A stretch of DNA of 44,689 nt from CAYPGT01 sp964512985. GTDB taxonomy: Bacteria > Cyanobacteriota > Vampirovibrionia > LMEP-6097. Shown piece by piece: positions 31,440 to 40,189 of this stretch (its first letter is position 1; each line of letters begins with the position of its first letter). A model generated the notes under the pieces. The model worked only from the letters and a program-made list of their open reading frames with translations, did no database searches and was not told where the DNA came from. A program made the position numbers and the translations under genes. Location of the stretch: contig CAZELI010000019.1 in NCBI GenBank assembly GCA_964512985.1, positions 1 through 44,689 on the forward strand, in the 5' to 3' direction.

Positions 31440-32843
31440 TTGACGATTAAAACTATACAAGTGATTGGTGGAGGTTTGGCAGGTACAGAATGTGCTTGGC
31501 AGCTGGCACAAGGGATAGAGAAGTATAAATTACCTTATAAGGTGAAGCTTTATGAAATGCGCCCGCAGGTGAAAACTCCTGCACATCATACTAGTAATCT
31601 TGCTGAGTTGGTTTGTTCTAATTCTCTAGGCTCAGAGTTTCTTACTACTGCTCGGGGTGTTTTAATTCATGAAATGATGAAGCTTGATAGTTTAATTATT
31701 CAAGCTGCTAAGCAAGCACAAGTACCTGCTGGACAGGCGCTTGCAGTAGATAGAGATATATTTGCAAAGTATATTACTGATGCTATTGAAAAGCATCCAC
31801 ATATAGAAATTATTCGAGAAGAGTTTACCGAAGATTTAGTTTCATATATTAATAAGGATGATTATATTATTCTTGCTACTGGACCATTGACCTCGCCGAT
31901 ACTTGCAGAAAAAATTCAAACATTACTCAAGCAAGCTAATCCCCAAGCTAATTCTACTTACTTGCATTTTTTTGATGCAGCAGCACCTATAGTCGATGCT
32001 GATTCTATTAATATGGATGTAGCTTTCAAGGCTTCGCGTTATGGCAAGGAAAGTGCTATGGAGGACCTAGAGCGTACTGATGAAGGCGATTATATTAATT
32101 GTCCGTTTTATTCTCAAGAAGACTTTGATCAATTTTATAACGCACTAATGAGCGCAGAGAGAATTCCCCTGAAGGAATTTGAAAAAGAAACAGCGAAATT
32201 CTTTCAGGGTTGTATGCCGATAGAAAGAATCGCTGAACAAGGACAAAAAACCCTAAGCTTCGGACCGCTTAAGCCTGTGGGTTTGCGCGATTCACGTAAC
32301 CCAGACCGTAAGCCTGTTGCAGTAGTACAACTCAGGCAGGATAATGTGGCAGGTTCACTTTATAACATTGTAGGTTTTCAAACTAATCTTAAATGGGGTG
32401 AACAGAAGCGTGTCTTCTCAATGATTCCTGGATTAGAGAATCTAGAGATAGTGCGTTATGGAGTAATGCATCAGAATATTTTTATTAATAGTCCTTTGTT
32501 TCTGAATAGTGATATGAGTTTGAAAGCCTCAGAGAATATATTCTTTGCGGGACAGATTACAGGTGTAGAAGGTTATACCGAAAGTGCAGGGACTGGAATA
32601 ATTGCAGCAAGAACAATTATTGGAAAACTAAAAACCGAATCTTCGATACAATTTCCTCAAGAGACTATGCTCGGCGCTCTTGCTCACTATATTTCACATG
32701 CTGATCCTAAACATTTTCAACCAATTAATTCTAATTGGGGTTTGATCAACACTGATCCAGAGAATTTAGAGAAAAAATATCGTAAGGATAAAAGACTTAG
32801 GCAGGCATGGCTTGCGGAACGAGCTTTAGCCTTGCTTCCTTAA
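31440..32843 (+). CDS. trmFO: Folate-dependent tRNA (uracil-54-C5)-methyltransferase TrmFO
   Basis: FAD enzyme that uses methylenetetrahydrofolate to make ribothymidine at tRNA position 54. 467 residues. Landmarks are GGGLAGTECAWQLAQ (FAD-binding Rossmann), HHTSNLAELVCSNSLGSE, FQGCMPIERIAEQG with the functional Cys, LSFGPLKPVGL, and FFAGQITGVEGYTESAGTG. The start is TTG, three bases after the preceding small gene. The 3' end overlaps the convergent gene at 32797 by 47 bases, an unusually long convergent overlap. Confidence 0.96.
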   Translation: MTIKTIQVIGGGLAGTECAWQLAQGIEKYKLPYKVKLYEMRPQVKTPAHHTSNLAELVCSNSLGSEFLTTARGVLIHEMMKLDSLIIQAAKQAQVPAGQALAVDRDIFAKYITDAIEKHPHIEIIREEFTEDLVSYINKDDYIILATGPLTSPILAEKIQTLLKQANPQANSTYLHFFDAAAPIVDADSINMDVAFKASRYGKESAMEDLERTDEGDYINCPFYSQEDFDQFYNALMSAERIPLKEFEKETAKFFQGCMPIERIAEQGQKTLSFGPLKPVGLRDSRNPDRKPVAVVQLRQDNVAGSLYNIVGFQTNLKWGEQKRVFSMIPGLENLEIVRYGVMHQNIFINSPLFLNSDMSLKASENIFFAGQITGVEGYTESAGTGIIAARTIIGKLKTESSIQFPQETMLGALAHYISHADPKHFQPINSNWGLINTDPENLEKKYRKDKRLRQAWLAERALALLP

Positions 32844-33849
32844 ATCTATCTTTGAAAGTATGATCAGCCATAGTATTAGTTGGCTGAGTATAGAAATAAT
32901 TAGCTACACAAGAAATACCTTGAACAAAATGACTAATAGTTCTAGCTCTTTCTTTACCACTCATAGATTGAACTATATCTAGTACATGAGTGATTATATA
33001 TAGAGCCCCTGAGATAACGTAATTAATATCACCATGTAAAATTTTGGCTACATCACAAACCGCTCCACCAATGTTTCTTACAAAAGATCCAGCAGCTTTA
33101 AGAGTTTTATTACCTCTATCCATAGCAATACCGAGTAGTCCACCAAAGAGATTCATATTGCCACCCAAGAACATAAGGTGAGTATCCCCGCTATCAAAAA
33201 GTTTACGCCAGCCATCTTTAGCAAGTAATTCTTTGCCCATCTCTTTATATATTTTGAAATGCTCTTGTAGATTGCCAAAGAAGCTCTTATTGTCACTGAT
33301 ACGTGGATTATGAGCAGTACTAAGCATCGTCGTACCACTAATGAGTCCGACAGCAAGGAAGGTATTTTCAAGTGATATCCAAGGAATCACTATTGGTAAT
33401 AGGGCTTTAGAAATACTATCTAGAGAATTATTTGCTTTATAAGCTGTTACAGCTTTACCTCCATAGTTAAGACAGTTAACTGTTTTAGAAAATTTCTGAG
33501 CATTCTCATCAAGAAACTTTCCAATAGGTTTAGGAATAACATTAGTTATTCTTGATAACCAAGCTAGTAAATGTAATGTACAAGCAGCACTATAAGCATA
33601 AATCGGTGCTAGGTCACGAAATAGTTTTGGTTGAGGAGCTTCAGTTGATATAGCTTCTGTTTGAATTATTGGATTAGGAGTATGGACTGGTTCATGCAGA
33701 CCTTCAGAACTGTTAAGCGCTTGGATAATTTTTTCGTCTTCTAATTCTTTACTAAGATATTTTTGAGGATCTAAAGGCGTGGCCGTTCTATTAACCGAAG
33801 TATGGTTGCTTAAAGGATTAATATTGGGACTAATAGCTAAATTACTCAT
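32797..33849 (-). CDS. Lineage-specific membrane protein, paralog of the product of 26106-27251
   Basis: 350 residues, unknown family. A hydrophilic N-terminus of about 75 residues is followed by several hydrophobic segments (TFLAVGLISGTTML, LMFLGGNMNLFGGLLGIAM, YVISGALYIITHVLDIV). Similarity to the 26106-27251 protein along most of its length shows a family expanded in this genome. The role is unknown; neighbours are not shared apart from proximity. The last 47 bases overlap trmFO antisense. Confidence 0.65.
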   Translation of the reverse strand: MSNLAISPNINPLSNHTSVNRTATPLDPQKYLSKELEDEKIIQALNSSEGLHEPVHTPNPIIQTEAISTEAPQPKLFRDLAPIYAYSAACTLHLLAWLSRITNVIPKPIGKFLDENAQKFSKTVNCLNYGGKAVTAYKANNSLDSISKALLPIVIPWISLENTFLAVGLISGTTMLSTAHNPRISDNKSFFGNLQEHFKIYKEMGKELLAKDGWRKLFDSGDTHLMFLGGNMNLFGGLLGIAMDRGNKTLKAAGSFVRNIGGAVCDVAKILHGDINYVISGALYIITHVLDIVQSMSGKERARTISHFVQGISCVANYFYTQPTNTMADHTFKDRFKEARLKLVPQAMPA

Positions 33850-33953
33850 ATTTGCATATATGTAATGATAAATTATATAACATTTACCTTAGAATAATAG
33901 CCTTATATTTATAAGGAGTTAGTTGGATTTAGCTAATGTACAATAAAGTTATT

Positions 33954-35357
33954 ATGACAGTTACAGACGAGTTTCGTATTGAGAAAGACACTATGGGTGA
34001 AATTCAAGTGCCTCATAGCAAGTACTATGGCGCGCAGACTGCAAGGTCATTAATGAATTTTAAAATCGGTAAGGATAAAATGCCAATAGAAGTGATTAGA
34101 GCTTTTGCGGTGTTGAAACAAGCTTGTGCTTTAGTAAACGCTGACTTAGGTTTATTAGCTCAAGACAAAGCTAATCTTATATCTCAAGCAGCTGATGAAG
34201 TTATCGATGGTAAGCTAGATGAACATTTCCCATTAGTGATTTATCAAACTGGTTCAGGGACTCAGTCTAATATGAATATTAATGAAGTGATTTCTAATCG
34301 TGCAATAGAAATCGCTGGCGGTAAGATGGGTTCTAAAACACCAATTCATCCTAATGATGATGTAAATAAATCTCAATCTTCGAATGATACTTTCCCCACA
34401 GCGATGCATATTGCTGCAGCTACTTTCATGCTTACTAAATTAATACCCTCAGTGTATCGCCTGAAAGACGCTCTCAATGCTAAGTCTGTGGCTTTTGAGT
34501 CTATAGTTAAAATTGGTAGAACTCATTTAATGGATGCTACTCCACTTACTTTAGGACAAGAGTTCTCTGGTTATACACATCAATTAGTGAAAGGCATCGA
34601 AAGATTAGATAAAGTTCTTCTTGATCTTATGGAGCTTGCTATTGGTGGTACTGCTGTAGGCACAGGACTCAATACTCATCCTGAGTTTGCTGAGCGAGTG
34701 GCAGCGAAGGTTTCTGATATCACTGGATTTAAATTCAGATCTGCTCCAAATAAATTTGAAGCACTTGCAAGTCACGATGCTTTAGTAATGGCACATGGTG
34801 CTTTGAAAACTCTTGCGGTATCTTTAATGAAAATCGCTAATGACATTCGCTTACTTGGTTCTGGTCCACGTTGTGGTATTGGTGAACTTAATCTTCCAGA
34901 AAACGAACCTGGTTCTTCAATTATGCCAGGCAAGGTTAATCCTACTCAATCAGAGGCTATGACTATGGTCTGCGCGCAAGTGATGGGTAATGATGTCACA
35001 GTGAATATCGGTGGCTCTAATGGACACTTTGAATTAAATGTTTTCAAACCAGTAATTATTGCAAACTTTCTTAACTCTGCACGTTTACTTGCAGATGCTT
35101 GTGATTCTTTTACCGATAATTGTGTAATTGGTATAGAAGCTAATGAAGCTAATTGTAAGAAAAACCTAGAAAATTCTTTGATGTTAGTAACCGCTCTCAA
35201 TACGCATATTGGTTACGACAACGCTGCTAAGATCGCAAAGAACGCTCATGCTAAGGGTCTTACGCTACGCGAATCTGCTTTAGAACTTGCTTTGCTTACT
35301 AATGAACAGTTTGATCAATGGGTTAAAGCAGAAGACATGTTAGGGCCTAGTAAATGA
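33954..35357 (+). CDS. fumC: Fumarate hydratase class II
   Basis: Iron-independent fumarase of the TCA cycle, 467 residues. Landmarks are FRIEKDTMGEIQVP, YYGAQTARS, QTGSGTQSNMNINEVISNRA, HPNDDVNKSQSSND, GRTHLMDATPLTLGQEFSGY and the superfamily signature GSSIMPGKVNPTQSEA. ATG 33954 is preferred over the in-frame ATG 33936, which overlaps a TACAAT -10 (33939-33944) nine bases before the chosen start. The downstream esterase gene overlaps its stop by ATGA. Confidence 0.97.
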   Translation: MTVTDEFRIEKDTMGEIQVPHSKYYGAQTARSLMNFKIGKDKMPIEVIRAFAVLKQACALVNADLGLLAQDKANLISQAADEVIDGKLDEHFPLVIYQTGSGTQSNMNINEVISNRAIEIAGGKMGSKTPIHPNDDVNKSQSSNDTFPTAMHIAAATFMLTKLIPSVYRLKDALNAKSVAFESIVKIGRTHLMDATPLTLGQEFSGYTHQLVKGIERLDKVLLDLMELAIGGTAVGTGLNTHPEFAERVAAKVSDITGFKFRSAPNKFEALASHDALVMAHGALKTLAVSLMKIANDIRLLGSGPRCGIGELNLPENEPGSSIMPGKVNPTQSEAMTMVCAQVMGNDVTVNIGGSNGHFELNVFKPVIIANFLNSARLLADACDSFTDNCVIGIEANEANCKKNLENSLMLVTALNTHIGYDNAAKIAKNAHAKGLTLRESALELALLTNEQFDQWVKAEDMLGPSK

Positions 35358-37132
35358 ACTTCTATTCAAGTAAAAATATGATCATTAGCACAGTTGTACT
35401 TTTAGTGTTGATTTGTGTAGGAAGTTTTTTATATTTTCAGTATCGTAATATGCATTTGGAGATCCCTAGTCTCTTTGCTCCTAATATGGTATTGCAAAGA
35501 AATAAACCAGTTAAAATTTATGGTAAAGGTAAACCAGGAAATCTTGTTACTGTGGAAATTACTAATGCTAAAGCCCAATCTAGAGTAGGGTTTAATGGAT
35601 TATGGCAGGTTACTTTGCCCCCACTTCAGCCTGGTGGACCATATGTACTTAGGGTTAGTAGTGGCTCTGAATTTATAAATATGACATCTATTTATGTTGG
35701 TGATGTTTGGCTTGCTGCTGGGCAGTCTAATATGGCTTGGTATGTTGATTCTAGCCAGAATGGAGAAATTAATGTTAAGAAAGCAGATCAATTTACTAGA
35801 AAGATTTTTTGGTTTAAGACAATGTCTCATCCAATGGCGAAGCCATTAGATGCTTTTGACCCTCATGTGGGGAATTGGGTTACCATTGATAGCCATAATA
35901 TTAGGCAGCTCTCTGCGGCAGCTTATTCTTTTGCAAGAGAAATATATGCTGATCAAAAAGTTCCAATTGGGATTCTTCAGGCTACTGTTGGTAATACCAA
36001 AATTAGATCTTGGATGAGTGCAGAAAGCTTGAGTTTAAGTCATAATTATCTAGAAGAATACAAAAATGCTTTAAGGGAATATGCTTCTGATTCTTTGATT
36101 TGGTATAAAACGGGTTTTAAGCTTAATAGAAATACATCTGACTTAGCAGGTAGCTTTGGATTAAGAATTGGTGATGGCTCTAAACCACAGTACCAGGCTT
36201 GGTTCAACGATCGGAAAATAATTAATATGAGTGGATTTAATTATCATGAACTGTCATTGAAGTCCTTGGATAATCCTAATATTATTACTGTTAGAGTGTA
36301 TACGAAAGGTTTATCTAAGTCTCAGCTGAAAGAGATTGACGAAGACTTAAAGAAAACACTTCTCTATGTTGATAATCAAGTGATTCCTATTGTCAAATGG
36401 GATTATGCTGTAGTAATAAGTAGTGATTTACCATCATCAATTTATAATTCAATGATTTATCCTTTGATACCCTACACTGTTAGCGGTATCTTGTGGTATC
36501 AAGGGGAGAGTGATGTTCCAGAGTATCAGAAATATTCTGAACTATTTATAAATTTTGTAAGAGACCTACGAATGAAATGGGATGAGCAATTGCCAATATT
36601 TTATGTTCAGTTACATTCTTATAAATCCCCTGGTGAGGAAGAACTATTACCAAGATTCAGAGAAGTGCAAGAACAACTTGTTAAAGCCGTCCCAGATAGT
36701 TACATAATTACAGCTGTTGACTTAGCTAATGCCAAAGCTAATAATCACTCTACAATGAATGACTCAGTTGGTCATCGTTTAGCTTTGGCGGCACGTAAGT
36801 ATTTTTATCACGAGGATGATATAAAATATTCTGCTCCTACTTTTAGTCGATTTGAAAAACATGGGAATCTTATGCAGGTTTATTTCAATAATATCTCTGA
36901 AACCCTTGTAACAAATGATCAATCTATTTCTGTATCTGGATTTAGTGTTGCTGGTAAAGATCAGAAATTTTATCCCGCTGATGCTAAGTTAGAATCTAAT
37001 ACCGTTGAACTAAGCTCGATTCAAGTTCCAGAGCCTGTTGCTGTACGTTATGCATGGTCTGATATGCAAAGATTGAACTTGTATGATTCAGTAGGCTTGC
37101 CAGCCCTGCCTTTTAGGACTGACTCTTGGTAG
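35354..37132 (+). CDS. Sialate O-acetylesterase-like SGNH hydrolase
   Basis: 592 residues with an N-terminal membrane anchor or signal (IISTVVLLVLICVGSFLYF). Similar to the sialate 9-O-acetylesterase family: SLFAPNMVLQRNKPVKIYGKG, VYVGDVWLAAGQSNM-like block with the nucleophile Ser (VWLAAGQSNMAWYV), and GILWYQGESDV. The C-terminal Asp/His region is NDSVGHRLALAARKY; the usual 'DIHP' is changed to NNHST, so the catalytic dyad is uncertain. It is probably exported and acts on acetylated glycans. Coupled to fumC by ATGA overlap, which is an odd functional pairing. Confidence 0.82.
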   Translation: MNFYSSKNMIISTVVLLVLICVGSFLYFQYRNMHLEIPSLFAPNMVLQRNKPVKIYGKGKPGNLVTVEITNAKAQSRVGFNGLWQVTLPPLQPGGPYVLRVSSGSEFINMTSIYVGDVWLAAGQSNMAWYVDSSQNGEINVKKADQFTRKIFWFKTMSHPMAKPLDAFDPHVGNWVTIDSHNIRQLSAAAYSFAREIYADQKVPIGILQATVGNTKIRSWMSAESLSLSHNYLEEYKNALREYASDSLIWYKTGFKLNRNTSDLAGSFGLRIGDGSKPQYQAWFNDRKIINMSGFNYHELSLKSLDNPNIITVRVYTKGLSKSQLKEIDEDLKKTLLYVDNQVIPIVKWDYAVVISSDLPSSIYNSMIYPLIPYTVSGILWYQGESDVPEYQKYSELFINFVRDLRMKWDEQLPIFYVQLHSYKSPGEEELLPRFREVQEQLVKAVPDSYIITAVDLANAKANNHSTMNDSVGHRLALAARKYFYHEDDIKYSAPTFSRFEKHGNLMQVYFNNISETLVTNDQSISVSGFSVAGKDQKFYPADAKLESNTVELSSIQVPEPVAVRYAWSDMQRLNLYDSVGLPALPFRTDSW

Positions 37133-37137
37133 TTAAT

Positions 37138-37223
37138 GTTAAATGGAGCGGAAGACGGGACTTGACCCGAATGCAACACTGTTAAATGGAGCGGAAGACG
37201 GGACTTGACCCGAATGCAACACT
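37138..37223 (-). repeat. Two tandem 43-bp degraded copies of the tRNA-Gly 3' end
   Basis: Two identical 43-bp units (37138-37180 and 37181-37223), each matching the T-arm, acceptor 3' strand, CCA and flank of the adjacent tRNA-Gly. Changes in the T-loop (ATTCGGGTCAAG in place of GGGTTCGAG) are shared by both copies. They lack the anticodon half and cannot be functional tRNAs. Tandem 3'-tRNA fragments are typical remnants of integration sites. Confidence 0.88.
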
Positions 37224-37229
37224 GTTAAA

Positions 37230-37305
37230 TGGAGCGGAAGACGGGACTCGAACCCGCAACAGCCTGCTTGGAAGGCAGGTACTCTACCAATTGAGCTACT
37301 TCCGC
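37230..37305 (-). tRNA. tRNA-Gly (UCC anticodon)
   Basis: Complete cloverleaf on the minus strand, 76 nt including encoded CCA. Acceptor GCGGAAG/CTTCCGC with discriminator T, D-arm GCTC/GAGT (one G-T pair), anticodon stem CCTGC/GCAGG with loop CTTCCAA giving TCC, T-arm GCGGG-TTCGAGT-CCCGT. It lies between the esterase and lipoprotein genes. Confidence 0.97.
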
Positions 37306-37460
37306 TTGTGAAATCGCAATAAATTCTACCACGTGTAAATCAAGGTACTTAAGTGTACTGTAGATTTTTTAAATTTGTAATACCTAACATTCATTGATAA
37401 TTTGTTAATGTGTGAATTCCTCTATTTACTTTTTCAAAACTCTGCTAATATATCCTCATT

Positions 37461-37673
37461 ATGAAAAAATTCGTTAATTTATCTATACTCGCGATTCTTT
37501 GTTTCACGTTAGCATCATGCTGCAAAACGTGTAAGAAAGATGAAGCAGCAACTCCTGCGGATACAGCAGCAGAAGCAGCAGCAAACGCAGAAGCATCAGC
37601 TGAATCAGCAGAAGCATCAGCTGAAACTGCTGAAGAAGCAGCAGAAGACGCAGCAGCAGCTGAGCACCACTAG
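37461..37673 (+). CDS. Small Ala/Glu-rich lipoprotein
   Basis: 70 residues. Lipoprotein signal peptide with lipobox LASC (Cys about 20), then a Cys/Lys-rich start and a low-complexity Ala/Glu/Ser helix ending AEHH. The mature part would be one long amphipathic helix, reminiscent of Lpp-like spacer lipoproteins, though no trimer heptads are certain. The DNA is a run of GCA/GAA-rich codons, prone to slippage. Upstream AT-rich sequence includes TAATAT nine bases before the ATG. A GNRA-loop hairpin follows. Confidence 0.8.
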   Translation: MKKFVNLSILAILCFTLASCCKTCKKDEAATPADTAAEAAANAEASAESAEASAETAEEAAEDAAAAEHH

Positions 37674-37680
37674 TATTCTT

Positions 37681-37698
37681 AGCAAACGCAAGTTTGCT
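37681..37698 (+). terminator. Hairpin after the lipoprotein gene
   Basis: Perfect 7-bp stem AGCAAAC/GTTTGCT with a GCAA (GNRA) tetraloop, eight bases after the stop codon. There is no long T-run, so it may stabilise the mRNA rather than terminate. Confidence 0.45.
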
Positions 37699-37838
37699 TA
37701 AGATGTCTATTTAGAATTCAAAATTGGCGACCATACGCAAGTGTGAGTCGTCTTTTTTGAGGTCTTAAAAAGGTTCTTTAAAAATAGGCTTGTTGACTAT
37801 GTCAAATCCTAAATTATTATAGAACTCAGATCCTTCTC

Positions 37839-37868
37839 TTTACAAACTATATACGGATTGGCTAGAAT
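37839..37868 (+). promoter_or_regulatory. Promoter upstream of the U32 family gene
   Basis: TTTACA (37839-37844), an 18-bp spacer and TAGAAT (37863-37868), giving a leader of about 38 nt with AGGATTA just before ATG 37913. Confidence 0.45.
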
Positions 37869-37912
37869 ACTGGTTTCAATTCCGTTTTGCTTGAAACAAG
37901 ATTAGGATTAAT

Positions 37913-39442
37913 ATGACAGAAGAATTAGAATACGGGCACGGTCCCGAACGTAGTGAGGGCAAATCCGTGCCCACTAAAAAAAATCGCCAGGTGGAAGCTG
38001 CTCAGTTAGAGCTGTTAATGCCAGGAGGTAGTTTAGAGAAGATCAAATATGCAATAGCATATGGCGCCGATGCGGTATTCGCAGGTGTACCCCGTTATAG
38101 TTTACGCGCTCGCGAAAATGAGTTCTGGGATCCAGAATTGGTGAAAGAAGCTGTGGATTTTGTCCATGCTCGCGGCAAGAAAATTTATCTTACTTGTAAT
38201 ATTTACGCCCATAATAATAAGATCAATGGCTTCATGGAAGCTATGACTGATATGGTGGCGCTTAAGCCAGATGCTTTCATCATGACCGATCCAGGTCTAA
38301 TTGCTCTTACCAAGGAAAAATTCCCAGATGCGGTAATCCATCTTTCAACCCAAGCTAATAACACTAATTGGGCGCAAGCTAAATTCTGGAAAGAATATGG
38401 TGTGAAACGTGTAATTCTTGCCCGTGAATTGCGTATCGATGAGATCCGTGAGATTCATGACAAAGTACCTGATTTAGAACTGGAAGCTTTTGTACATGGT
38501 TCTATTTGTATGGCGTATTCAGGTCGCTGTCTGCTTTCTAATTATCTAAACTATCGTGATGCTAACCAAGGTACTTGTTCACATACTTGTAGATGGGGCT
38601 TTAAGGTACATGCGAATGATGCAGCACGCCCTAAGCTTAATACTCAAGGTGAATCTATATTTGAGTTTGATGATGTGGCTACTGACTATATTCCTCTGGA
38701 TGGCGATTTCTATTTAGAAGAACGTGAACGTCCAGGTGAAATGCTTCCTATAGATGAAGATGAGTTTGGTACTTATATTATGAATTCTAAGGATCTTTGT
38801 GCTGTAGACTACCTTACTGAACTAAGAGACGCTGGCATTATCAGTTTCAAAGTAGAAGGACGTAATAAGACAGAATATTACGCAGCCTTAGTGGCTCGTG
38901 CTTACAAGCGCGGTTTAGATGCGATTTCTAATGGTGGTACTTTATCTAAGGATCTTAGAGATTGGATGCTGGCTGAAGTATCTACTACTGCTAATCGTGG
39001 ATTTATTCCTGGTTTCTATGCGCGTAATGCAGCAGCCGCAGCGCAAGAATTAGCTGGATCTCACTCCGTACAAACACATCTTTTTGCTTGTCGTGTAGTT
39101 AACTATGATGCGGCAACGCAAGTCGCTGAGTTAGAGATAAAGAACCGTATAGATGCAGGTGATGAATTAACTTTCATTACTCCAGAGACTGAGTTTGTGA
39201 TGAACTTTGGTCAAGCTTATTACAACGGGCATCCAGAAGCATTAGAGTTCTCTGTTAAATGTCATAAGAATCCTAAGAAAGAATTTAATGAGAATCAAAT
39301 TCAAGCTACTGATCATGCTCATGGCGGCGGACAGAATGTGTTTATGAAACTATCTCAGGATCTAGGTTCTAACTGGGATACTGCGATGGCACGCATGGCA
39401 TATAAAGAAGCTGTGACGCTTAGACAGAGAACGGCAGTTTAG
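37913..39442 (+). CDS. U32 family peptidase/RNA hydroxylation protein (TrhP/RlhA-like)
   Basis: 509 residues. Landmarks are LELLMPGGSLEKIKYAIAYG, YSLRARENEF, IYLTCNIYAHN, LSTQANNTNW and VKRVILARELRIDEI. These are followed by the family Cys/His block containing HGSICMAYSGRCLLSNYL and GTCSHTCRW, probably an iron-sulfur site. U32 proteins such as TrhP and RlhA hydroxylate tRNA U34 or 23S rRNA C2501 rather than act as proteases, so an RNA-modification role is likely. Residues about 8-20 come from a palindromic repeat (37934-37972) that extends the N-terminus before the conserved domain. A downstream start is not obvious, so the extension is probably translated. Confidence 0.88.
   Translation: MTEELEYGHGPERSEGKSVPTKKNRQVEAAQLELLMPGGSLEKIKYAIAYGADAVFAGVPRYSLRARENEFWDPELVKEAVDFVHARGKKIYLTCNIYAHNNKINGFMEAMTDMVALKPDAFIMTDPGLIALTKEKFPDAVIHLSTQANNTNWAQAKFWKEYGVKRVILARELRIDEIREIHDKVPDLELEAFVHGSICMAYSGRCLLSNYLNYRDANQGTCSHTCRWGFKVHANDAARPKLNTQGESIFEFDDVATDYIPLDGDFYLEERERPGEMLPIDEDEFGTYIMNSKDLCAVDYLTELRDAGIISFKVEGRNKTEYYAALVARAYKRGLDAISNGGTLSKDLRDWMLAEVSTTANRGFIPGFYARNAAAAAQELAGSHSVQTHLFACRVVNYDAATQVAELEIKNRIDAGDELTFITPETEFVMNFGQAYYNGHPEALEFSVKCHKNPKKEFNENQIQATDHAHGGGQNVFMKLSQDLGSNWDTAMARMAYKEAVTLRQRTAV
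37934..37972. repeat. Palindromic element in the U32 gene 5' end
   Basis: Arms GGGCACGG (37934-37941) and CCGTGCCC (37965-37972) enclose a GC-rich centre. It codes in frame for GHGPERSEGKSVP, between a short leader and the conserved domain. Confidence 0.75.
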
Positions 39443-39632
39443 GACCGCGTCTCCACTGTTCACTTTTCGAGATAAAATCGCTCAATCTAAGTAAAAACGG
39501 CTATTTCTCCTTTTTTACCTAGGAAAAAACGGGAAATGTGGCATTTTTTCATAGATAAGATATTTTGGAGATTAAAACGGAAATGTGATTTTATGCCACC
39601 TGTAAAGTAAAACGCTTTTATTAAATATTTAA

Positions 39633-39974
39633 TTAACCTTGTTTCTTTAAATATTTCTCTAAAGCATCAATTACTACTTTATTAAGACTAGTCTTATGCT
39701 CAGTGGCATATACAGCTACTTGTTTATGTAATTTAGAGCCAGTTCTAACATTAAAAGTACCTTTGAAAGGTTCTTCAGGCTTGAGCTTTTTTGTTTCACA
39801 GTAGCTTATATAGTCATCAACTGCTTCAGTGAAAGCTTTACGTAAGGATTTAACATTGGTTCCTTCATAGCTAATTAAACTTTTGATAAACTCAACTTTG
39901 CCATAGAATACTTCATCATCATCATTGTAATGAACCGATCCATAATAACCTTGGTATTTCATCATATCTTTCAT
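39633..39974 (-). CDS. hicB: HicB-type antitoxin
   Basis: 113 residues. The N-terminal partial RNase H-like fold typical of HicB (YYGSVHYNDDDEVFYGKV, SYEGTNVKSLRKAFTEAVDDYI) is followed by a C-terminal ribbon-helix-helix DNA-binding domain (FNVRTGSKLHKQVAVYATEH and helix KVVIDALEKYL). It would neutralise HicA and repress its own promoter. ATGA overlap with hicA. A perfect palindrome at 40185-40204 over the -35 is the likely operator. Confidence 0.92.
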   Translation of the reverse strand: MKDMMKYQGYYGSVHYNDDDEVFYGKVEFIKSLISYEGTNVKSLRKAFTEAVDDYISYCETKKLKPEEPFKGTFNVRTGSKLHKQVAVYATEHKTSLNKVVIDALEKYLKKQG

Positions 39975-40150
39975 AGATTTAAGTTAATCATGGCAGCTTG
40001 TTTGTGAACGAATTTTCTTCTTGAGCCTCCTGTTTTACCTTTCTCGGTCTCTTTGTAACCTAAATGATTAAGTAAAGTTACTAATTCACCCCAAGTAAAA
40101 TCCTTAGGACGTCTAAGTAGCCTGGCTATTAATTTAAGCTTTCGGCTCAT
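39971..40150 (-). CDS. hicA: HicA-type toxin, apparently C-terminally truncated
   Basis: 59 residues encoded just upstream of hicB. It matches the HicA/YcfA dsRBD-like fold: KDFTWGELVTLLNHLGYKE, then GKTGGSRRKFVH, then MINLN. Full-length members of this subgroup continue 'INLHKPHP...' for another 20-25 residues; here the frame stops right after INLNL, directly at the hicB start. The GSH-type catalytic His is also Arg here (GSRRK), though the subgroup varies. It may be an inactivated toxin kept with a functional antitoxin. The start is supported by the promoter nine bases upstream. Confidence 0.8.
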   Translation of the reverse strand: MSRKLKLIARLLRRPKDFTWGELVTLLNHLGYKETEKGKTGGSRRKFVHKQAAMINLNL

Positions 40151-40159
40151 TTAGTAATA

Positions 40160-40189
40160 ATTATATACCCTATTAGGTGGATTTTGCAA
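40160..40189 (-). promoter_or_regulatory. hicAB promoter
   Basis: On the minus strand: TTGCAA (40189-40184), an 18-bp spacer, TATAAT (40165-40160), nine bases, then the hicA ATG. Confidence 0.7.

Noticed and set aside
31440..32843. GidA-type (MnmG) protein
   Set aside because: Length and the HHTSNLAELVCSNSLGSE and FQGCMPIERIAEQG blocks identify TrmFO.
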